This document shows, one piece after another, positions 12,409 through 17,038 of a stretch of 17,038 nucleotides of DNA. How positions within the stretch are numbered: the stretch's first letter is position 1; each line of letters opens with the position of its first letter. Origin of the DNA: Pseudomonadota bacterium (GTDB lineage Bacteria > Pseudomonadota > Gammaproteobacteria > Burkholderiales > Ferrovaceae); the NCBI GenBank assembly GCA_021828575.1, contig JAJZEL010000234.1, forward strand, positions 1-17,038, given 5' to 3'. The translations under genes and the position numbers were made by a program. The notes under the pieces were generated by a model that ran no database searches, was not told the origin of the DNA, and saw nothing but the letters and a program-made list of their open reading frames with translations.

Positions 12409-13268
12409 AGTTGCCTGCGCTGGGGGCATCCTGGATGCTCCTTGCCAGTCTGAGCTTTTCCCTGATGGGGCTCTGCGTCAAATTGGGGTCGACTGACTTC
12501 TCTCCTGCCGAACTGGTGTTCTATCGCTCTCTGTTTGGCCTGATTCCCCTGATGCTGATTGCGGTACGTCAGCGACAATCCTTGACAAGCCCCCACTGGA
12601 AACTGCATTTGTTACGCAGCACAGTGGGGCTGACATCCCTCTGGCTCTATTTCTATGCTCTGACGCGGTTACCACTGGCAACGGCTGTCACGCTCAACTA
12701 CACCTCCCCCCTTTTTCTGGCCTTGCTGCTGGTTCTGTTTTCCAGGCAGAATCTGAGGAGATCTCTGATTTTTACCTTGATTATTGGTTTTGCCGGCGTG
12801 CTGCTCGTGCTGCGTCCCCATATGGATGCCCGGGAAGGCTTTGCTGCTCTCGTGGGGCTGTTGTCAGGGTTTGGGGCCGGACTGGCTTATTTTCTCTTGC
12901 GAACCCTTGGGCGAGAAGGCGAGCCGGAATGGAGGACTGTTCTCTATTTCACTGGCTTGTCCACGATTGTGCTGGGGGCTTGGTTACCCTTTTCGCGTGA
13001 GCCTTCTGTTTCGCATCTGACGCCTGGGCATCTGGGAATATTGCTCATGCTTGGGTTTTCTGCCACTGCAGGACAGCTTTGCATGACGCGGGCCTACCGC
13101 ATGGGGTCGGCGCTGCTGGTGGCCAATTTTGCTTACAGCACGATTGTTTTTTCCAGCATCTTCGGTATCCTGTTTTTCAGGGAATGGCTATCGGTCTGGG
13201 GGTGGGCCGGAGTGGCCTTGGTGATTGTCGCGGGAATTGGCGCCAGCAGGTTGACCCGTACAGGCTGA
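12402..13268 (+). CDS. EamA/DMT-family membrane transporter
   Basis: This 288-residue, strongly hydrophobic inner-membrane protein has about ten predicted transmembrane segments in two EamA repeats. The first repeat contains ELVFYRSLFGLIPL and LTRLPLATAVTLNYTSPLF. The second contains TAGQLCMTRAYRMGSALLVANFAYSTIV, followed by GILFFREWLSVWGW. Both are typical positions for this drug/metabolite exporter superfamily. The transported compound cannot be told from sequence. GTG 12402 overlaps the Rieske gene stop; TTG 12405 (overlapping as TTGA) is an alternative. The ribosome binding site is poor, so expression probably depends on coupling with the upstream gene. Confidence 0.9.
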   Translation: MLKLPALGASWMLLASLSFSLMGLCVKLGSTDFSPAELVFYRSLFGLIPLMLIAVRQRQSLTSPHWKLHLLRSTVGLTSLWLYFYALTRLPLATAVTLNYTSPLFLALLLVLFSRQNLRRSLIFTLIIGFAGVLLVLRPHMDAREGFAALVGLLSGFGAGLAYFLLRTLGREGEPEWRTVLYFTGLSTIVLGAWLPFSREPSVSHLTPGHLGILLMLGFSATAGQLCMTRAYRMGSALLVANFAYSTIVFSSIFGILFFREWLSVWGWAGVALVIVAGIGASRLTRTG

Positions 13269-13283
13269 AGGAGAGCGCAGTCG

Positions 13284-14132
13284 ATGCACCAGGCACCATT
13301 GATATCTGCCGAAAAACTGGCTGCTCATTTAAGGGAGTGGCGGGTAGTGGATTGTCGGCACAGTCTGCAGGATGCAGCCATGGGCGAACGGGCTTATGCA
13401 CAGGGGCACGTTCCTGGCGCTGCCTTTGCACATCTTGACCGAGACCTGTCGGGCCCTCCAGGCGGCCAAAGGGGGCGTCATCCATTACCAGATCCCGAGG
13501 CATTTACCAGCACGCTCGAGCGTCTGGATATCGACCATCACACTCTCGTCGTGGCTTATGACGATGCGGGCGGCATGTTTGCGGCACGGCTGTGGTGGAT
13601 GCTTCGCTGGTTTGGGCATGACCAAGTGGTTGTGCTGGACGGAGGGTGGCCTCTCTGGTGTGCCGGTGGTCATCCAGTCACCGGTGACCCCTTCCCGCAG
13701 TCGCTGGTGACAAGGCAGGTATGGAGGCGTCGCGATCATCTCGTGACCGGGACCGAGGAAGTGCAGGCACGGTTGCATGACCCTGCGATTTGTTTCGTGG
13801 ATGCCCGGACCGCCGATCGTTTCAGAGGGGAAAACGAAATGCTGGATCCCGTGGGTGGCCACATTCCTGGCGCGCTCAACCGACCCTTTCGCGATAATCT
13901 GCAGGAGGATGGCCGGTTCAAATCACCTGAAATCCTCAGGCGCGAGTTCCTGAAGTTGCTGGCCGGGCGTGTGCCGGAAAACGTGGTACACCAGTGTGGC
14001 TCTGGCGTCACTGCCTGTCATAACCTGTTGGCCATGGAGTGGGCCGGTCTACCGGGCGGAAGACTGTATCCGGGTTCCTGGAGTGCCTGGTGTGCAGATC
14101 CGCACAGACCTGTAGCCACAGGTTCTGCCTGA
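13284..14132 (+). CDS. Two-domain sulfurtransferase, 3-mercaptopyruvate type
   Basis: The 282-residue protein has two tandem rhodanese domains. The N-terminal, non-catalytic domain contains VVDCRHSLQD, HVPGAAFAHLDRDLSG and VVAYDDAGGMFAARLWWMLRWFGH. The C-terminal domain has FVDARTADRFRG, GHIPGALNRPF and the active-site loop CGSGVTA. That loop (CG[ST]GVT) is typical of 3-mercaptopyruvate sulfurtransferases (SseA type), whereas thiosulfate-specific enzymes usually have CRKGVT. Specificity remains a prediction. ATG 13284 follows AAGGAGA, 15 bases after the EamA gene stop. It lies in the same operon as the Rieske enzyme and a Cys4 protein, so a sulfur-linked role for the operon is possible. Confidence 0.92.
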   Translation: MHQAPLISAEKLAAHLREWRVVDCRHSLQDAAMGERAYAQGHVPGAAFAHLDRDLSGPPGGQRGRHPLPDPEAFTSTLERLDIDHHTLVVAYDDAGGMFAARLWWMLRWFGHDQVVVLDGGWPLWCAGGHPVTGDPFPQSLVTRQVWRRRDHLVTGTEEVQARLHDPAICFVDARTADRFRGENEMLDPVGGHIPGALNRPFRDNLQEDGRFKSPEILRREFLKLLAGRVPENVVHQCGSGVTACHNLLAMEWAGLPGGRLYPGSWSAWCADPHRPVATGSA

Positions 14133-14145
14133 ATGGAGGTGAGCC

Positions 14146-14406
14146 ATGGTGGAGGTGTATGAAGGCTGGCAGTGCATCGGTTGTGGCAAGATCGACGTGG
14201 ACCGTCCCTGTGTGGGTATCTGTCAGGATGTGCTGGTCAGGGTCGTGCGTGCCGAGGACTATGAGGGGCTGGTTGAGCGCAACAAAAAGCTGGAGTCGGT
14301 TCTGCTCCGTCTAACCCGCTCCACGCCACATCCGGGCGCCTGGGAGCAGGCGTTCAGGAGCCTGCAGGCAGAAGCCACAAAACTTTTGAGTGTGCCTGAG
14401 CACTGA
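14146..14406 (+). CDS. Small protein with a four-cysteine knuckle and helical tail, function unknown
   Basis: This 86-residue protein starts MVEVYEGWQCIGCGKIDVDR. Cys10, Cys13, Cys22 and Cys26 (CxxC-x8-CxxxC) look like a small zinc- or iron-binding knuckle. The rest is helical and partly coiled-coil-like (YEGLVERNKKLESVLLRLTR, then AWEQAFRSLQAEATKLL). I do not recognise the family. ATG 14146 has GGAGGTG upstream and is 13 bases after the sulfurtransferase stop, so it is the last gene of the operon. Good spacing, a strong ribosome binding site and codon use like its neighbours indicate a real gene. It may be a metal- or sulfur-handling partner of the upstream enzymes, which is inference only. 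Confidence 0.8.
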   Translation: MVEVYEGWQCIGCGKIDVDRPCVGICQDVLVRVVRAEDYEGLVERNKKLESVLLRLTRSTPHPGAWEQAFRSLQAEATKLLSVPEH

Positions 14407-14424
14407 CCCTGTTCTGATGCCACG

Positions 14425-14453
14425 TTGAATTTTTTGGGAAAATTCAGTAGAAT
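14425..14453 (+). promoter_or_regulatory. Sigma70 promoter of the rpsP operon
   Basis: TTGAAT (14425-14430) and TAGAAT (14448-14453) are 17 bases apart. The start would be near 14460, about 54 bases before rpsP. An inverted repeat GAATTTT/AAAATTC (14427-14445) spans the -35 and spacer. Confidence 0.8.
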
Positions 14454-14463
14454 GACCGGCTTT

Positions 14464-14504
14464 TTCGGCGTTGGGATGTTCCCGAAGCCCCCTTTGATCA
14501 AAGG
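14464..14504 (+). promoter_or_regulatory. Structured rpsP leader with a hairpin over the ribosome binding site
   Basis: TTCGG (14464-14468) can pair with CCGAA (14482-14486). Separately, CCTTTGATCAAAGG (14491-14504) is a perfect palindrome that folds as a 5-bp stem with a GATC loop. Its 3' arm AAAGG is the only Shine-Dalgarno candidate for ATG 14514. The structure is seen; control of translation is inference. Confidence 0.45.
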
Positions 14505-14513
14505 TTGAAAACC

Positions 14514-14777
14514 ATGGTTGTGATCCGATTGTCTCGTGGTGGTGCCCGTAACCGCCCTTTCTACAATGTGGTGGTTGCCGATTCGCGTAATCGCCGGGAT
14601 GGCCGTTTCATCGAACGGTTGGGTTACTACAACCCGATGCGCCAGGATGATCCCAACGCGCTGCGCATTGATCTGGCACGTGTGGAATTCTGGAAGGGCC
14701 GTGGAGCACAGGCCTCTGATGCCGTGGAAAAACTGATTCGGCGCGCCCCCAAGGGGGCCGGGGTTGTCTCTGCCTGA
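14514..14777 (+). CDS. rpsP: 30S ribosomal protein bS16
   Basis: bS16 is a small-subunit protein needed for 30S assembly. The 87-residue sequence MVVIRLSRGGARNRPFYNVV, then ADSRNRRDGRFIERLGYYNP, matches the family closely along its full length. A longer frame begins at TTG 14505, but ATG 14514 gives the canonical N-terminus. It is the first gene of the conserved rpsP-rimM-trmD-rplS operon, and its 3' end overlaps the rimM start by 14 bases. Confidence 0.98.
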   Translation: MVVIRLSRGGARNRPFYNVVVADSRNRRDGRFIERLGYYNPMRQDDPNALRIDLARVEFWKGRGAQASDAVEKLIRRAPKGAGVVSA

Positions 14778-15276
14778 GTGGGTGGTGATGGGGCGCATAG
14801 GGGCGCCCTATGGAGTGCGTGGCTGGTTTCGGGTGCAGCATTACACTGAAACCCTGGACGGGCTGGCCGCTTATCCCGTGTGGTGGGTAGGTCGGTCACC
14901 CGACTATGGTAGTTACCGCCTGCTGGACTGGCGAGTTCACGGTAGCGCTCTGGTGGTGCAACTGGAAGGCATTGAAGACCGGGCGCTGGCTGAAGCGCTG
15001 CGCGGGCAAGACATCGTAATACCACGGGAGGCATTGCCCCCTGCGGCAGAAGGTGAATTTTACCAGGCCGATCTGATTGGTCTAGAAGTGGTGAACCAGA
15101 AAGGTCTGTTGCTGGGACACGTTCATGACATGCTGGATACGGGGGCTCCCCATCCCGTCATGGTGGTTCAGGCAGAAACAGGTGTCCAGACGCTCATCCC
15201 GTTCGTGGAGGTGTTCATTCTCGGGGTAGATCTCGGGAACGCGCGCGTGGATGTGGTCTGGGAGACGGAGGACTGA
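14764..15276 (+). CDS. rimM: Ribosome maturation factor RimM
   Basis: RimM binds uS19 and assists late 30S maturation. The 170-residue protein begins MSLPEWVVMGRIGAPYGVRG, the usual beta-barrel start (VxGxIxxPxGxxG). It has ALRGQDIVIPREALPP in the middle and a PRC-barrel domain, EFYQADLIGLEVVN...LIPFVEVFI, at the C-terminus. The start is TTG 14764, inside the end of rpsP and preceded by AAGGGGG. GTG 14782 or 14785 would remove part of the first strand. Its stop overlaps the trmD ATG (TGATG), which indicates translational coupling. Confidence 0.95.
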   Translation: MSLPEWVVMGRIGAPYGVRGWFRVQHYTETLDGLAAYPVWWVGRSPDYGSYRLLDWRVHGSALVVQLEGIEDRALAEALRGQDIVIPREALPPAAEGEFYQADLIGLEVVNQKGLLLGHVHDMLDTGAPHPVMVVQAETGVQTLIPFVEVFILGVDLGNARVDVVWETED

Positions 15277-16034
15277 TGGCCTATCTTCTGGATGTGGTCA
15301 CCCTGTTTCCTCCCATGTTTGAAGCCCTGACCCGGCATGGTGTCACCAGGCGAGCTCTGGAGCAGGGTTTGTGGGATTTTCAGGCATGGAACCCCCGGGA
15401 TTTTGCCACGGACAATTACCGCACCGTGGATGACCGTCCTTATGGGGGTGGTCCGGGAATGGTCATGCTGGCACGTCCCCTGGCGCTGTGCCTGGAGCAG
15501 GCAAGAGAGCGCCAGAAGGCCCTTGGTCTGAAACGGCCCAGGGTGGTGTACCTGAGCCCGCAGGGCCGGGTTCTGGCGCATCAGCGGGTGATGGAATACG
15601 CGGCTGGCGGGGGTCTGGTGTTGCTGGCCGGGCGTTATGAAGGGGTGGATGAACGCCTTCTTGCACGCGAAGTGGATGAGGAGGTGTCCATAGGCGACTA
15701 TGTGTTGTCGGGAGGCGAACTGCCTGCCATGGTGTTGATGGATGCAGTTCTGAGGCAGCTTCCCGGCGTGGTGGGGGAAGCCGAGTCTGTGCAACAGGAA
15801 TCATTCGTGCAAGGCTTGCTGGATACCCCGCATTACACCCGTCCCGAGATGTATGAAGGAATGGCAGTACCTCCCGTGCTTTTGTCCGGGCATCATGCGG
15901 ACATAGAGCGCTGGAGAAAGAAGCAGTCGTTGGGCAGGACCTGGATAAAAAGACCTGACATGTTGGCGCGCCAACCGCTGTCAAGGGAAGATCAAAAACT
16001 GTTGGACGAGTTCAAACGGGAACTCGGAGAATAA
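15276..16034 (+). CDS. trmD: tRNA (guanine-N1)-methyltransferase
   Basis: TrmD methylates G37 of tRNAs with GGN/CNN anticodons using S-adenosylmethionine and prevents +1 frameshifting. The 252-residue protein shows the SPOUT trefoil-knot signatures: YLSPQGRVL, LLAGRYEGVDERLL and SIGDYVLSGGELPAMVLMDA. It also has the substrate-side DDRPYGGGPGMVM and the C-terminal HYTRPEMYEGMAVPPVLLSG. Length is normal. The start overlaps the rimM stop by one base. Confidence 0.98.
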   Translation: MAYLLDVVTLFPPMFEALTRHGVTRRALEQGLWDFQAWNPRDFATDNYRTVDDRPYGGGPGMVMLARPLALCLEQARERQKALGLKRPRVVYLSPQGRVLAHQRVMEYAAGGGLVLLAGRYEGVDERLLAREVDEEVSIGDYVLSGGELPAMVLMDAVLRQLPGVVGEAESVQQESFVQGLLDTPHYTRPEMYEGMAVPPVLLSGHHADIERWRKKQSLGRTWIKRPDMLARQPLSREDQKLLDEFKRELGE

Positions 16035-16047
16035 AAGGAGTCGCATC

Positions 16048-16434
16048 GTGGATCTGATCAAACAACTGGAACAGGAAGAGATGGCCCGCTTGGGGAAAAC
16101 CATTCCCGACTTTGCACCCGGTGACACCGTGGTGGTGAATGTCAACGTGGTGGAAGGGGAACGCAAGCGTGTTCAGGCTTTTGAAGGTGTCGTCATCGCG
16201 CGTCGCAATCGGGGGCTCAACTCCTCTTTCATCGTTCGCAAGGTATCTTCCGGTGAAGGGGTGGAACGGACATTCCAGACCTGGTCTCCCATGATTTCCA
16301 GTATCGAAATCAAGCGTCGTGGTGCCGTGCGTCGAGCCAAGCTGTATTATCTGCGCGAGCGTTCCGGCAAATCGGCACGTATTCGTGAAAAGCTGGCACA
16401 GCGGACGACTGAATCCGGCTCTTCAGGCCGCTGA
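16048..16434 (+). CDS. rplS: 50S ribosomal protein bL19
   Basis: bL19 lies at the 30S-50S interface. The 128-residue protein matches the family: FAPGDTVVVNVNVVEGERKR, VQAFEGVVIARRNRGLNSSF, FIVRKVSSGEGVERTFQTWS, then SIEIKRRGAVRRAKLYYLRERSGK. The C-terminal dozen residues (TTESGSSGR) form a short variable tail. The GTG 16048 start has AAAGGAG upstream, 13 bases after trmD. No terminator separates it from xerD. Confidence 0.98.
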   Translation: MDLIKQLEQEEMARLGKTIPDFAPGDTVVVNVNVVEGERKRVQAFEGVVIARRNRGLNSSFIVRKVSSGEGVERTFQTWSPMISSIEIKRRGAVRRAKLYYLRERSGKSARIREKLAQRTTESGSSGR

Positions 16435-16451
16435 GGTTCTCCGTTTCACAC

Positions 16452-17038
16452 TTGCGCGAGGTTTTGGATCGCTTCAGTGACAGCCTGTGGCTGGAGGATG
16501 GCCTGTCCTCCAATACCCTGACTGGATACAGACAAGATTTGACCCAGTTCGGGGTATGGCTGGAAAAAACTTTTCCTGGACTTGGCTTGCACGAAGTGAC
16601 CGCTGTACATTTGCAGCAATGGCTGGCCTGCCTGCATTCGGAACGTCAGGCCAGCAGCCGCACAGCCAGTCGCGCCCTATCCGCCTTGCGCCGGTTCTAT
16701 CGGCTCGAGTTGCGGGAGGGGCGTGTCAGGGAGGATCCCACTCTCCATTTGTCATATCCCCGCTTGCCAAGATCCTTGCCAAAAACCATGTCCGAACATC
16801 AGGTGGTACAGCTTCTGGAAGCGCCTGATGTTCAGGAGCCTTTGGGATTGCGTGATCGTGCCATGCTGGAATTGCTCTACGCCACAGGGCTCAGGGTTTC
16901 CGAACTGGTGGGTTTGTTGATGTCTCAGGTCTCTCTGGACAGCGGGGTGGTGCGCACGCTGGGAAAAGGCAGCAAGGAACGGTTGGTTCCTCTGGGTGAA
17001 ACAGCGGTGGACTGGTTGCAGCGCTATCTCAGTGTGGC
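16452..17038 (+). CDS. xerD: Site-specific tyrosine recombinase XerD, N-terminal part (runs off the window's right edge)
   Basis: XerD works with XerC at dif to resolve chromosome dimers under FtsK control. The visible 195 or so codons contain the SAM-like DNA-binding domain (DSLWLEDGLSSNTLTGYRQD, then SSRTASRALSALRRFYRLEL). The start of the catalytic domain follows: LPKTMSEHQVVQLLEAPD, RDRAMLELLYATGLRVSELV with the first catalytic Arg, and TLGKGSKERLVPLGE with the beta-hairpin Lys. The pattern LWLE...NTL.YR.DL fits XerD better than XerC. The later HxxR and Tyr motifs lie beyond the end. The start is uncertain: TTG 16452 lacks a good ribosome binding site. CTG 16431, which overlaps the rplS stop as CTGA, would add seven residues. 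Confidence 0.9.
   Translation, partial: MREVLDRFSDSLWLEDGLSSNTLTGYRQDLTQFGVWLEKTFPGLGLHEVTAVHLQQWLACLHSERQASSRTASRALSALRRFYRLELREGRVREDPTLHLSYPRLPRSLPKTMSEHQVVQLLEAPDVQEPLGLRDRAMLELLYATGLRVSELVGLLMSQVSLDSGVVRTLGKGSKERLVPLGETAVDWLQRYLSV

Noticed and set aside
14427..14445. GAATTTT/AAAATTC inverted repeat as a terminator of the upstream operon
   Set aside because: The stem is all weak pairs apart from its end, no T-run follows, and it coincides with the rpsP promoter. Read-through into rpsP seems possible.

Overview
The window looks like ordinary chromosome from a betaproteobacterium with moderate-to-high GC. I infer this from gene content and order: aroE-mtgA, lptM-lysA, an Ala/Lys-rich histone H1-like protein, groESL under a CIRCE element, and the rpsP-rimM-trmD-rplS block followed by xerD. 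The order is probably Nitrosomonadales or a relative, but genus cannot be fixed from sequence alone. I see no prophage, insertion sequence, CRISPR array, tRNA or rRNA.

Layout. Positions 1-462 (-) hold the 5' part of glnA. Its upstream region carries a sigma54 promoter, two NtrC-type sites and a strong leader hairpin. Positions 770-2774 (+) form a rhodanese-aroE-mtgA operon with overlapping or nearly overlapping genes. Positions 2826-3389 (-) encode the histone H1-like protein, built from 48-bp repeats. Positions 3657-5098 (-) are lptM-lysA. Position 5371 (+) starts a MarR-type regulator with a five-cysteine tail and an apparently leaderless promoter. It converges on and overlaps argH (5948-7327, -). 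Positions 7328-7615 hold the argH promoter, two minus-strand terminators and, between them, a promoter: a probable small-RNA gene. Positions 7616-9594 (-) are groES-groEL, with CIRCE and a sigma32-like promoter. Positions 9702-11162 (+) are dacB (PBP4). Positions 11284-14406 (+) look like a four-gene operon: Rieske oxygenase, EamA transporter, mercaptopyruvate-type sulfurtransferase and a small Cys4 protein. Positions 14514 to the end are the ribosomal/tRNA-modification operon rpsP-rimM-trmD-rplS and the start of xerD.

The main points to follow up are: (1) the Cys-tailed MarR regulator and three copies of a 17-bp palindrome, two at its own promoter and one upstream of the H1-like gene; (2) the putative ~115-nt RNA between groEL and argH, which contains an anti-Shine-Dalgarno-like CU tract; (3) the uncharacterised Rieske/EamA/sulfurtransferase/Cys4 operon; (4) the nitrogen-control region and leader hairpin of glnA; (5) a likely CTG start codon for aroE; and (6) a short hairpin that can cover the rpsP ribosome binding site. 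All calls come from reading the sequence; no database search was run.
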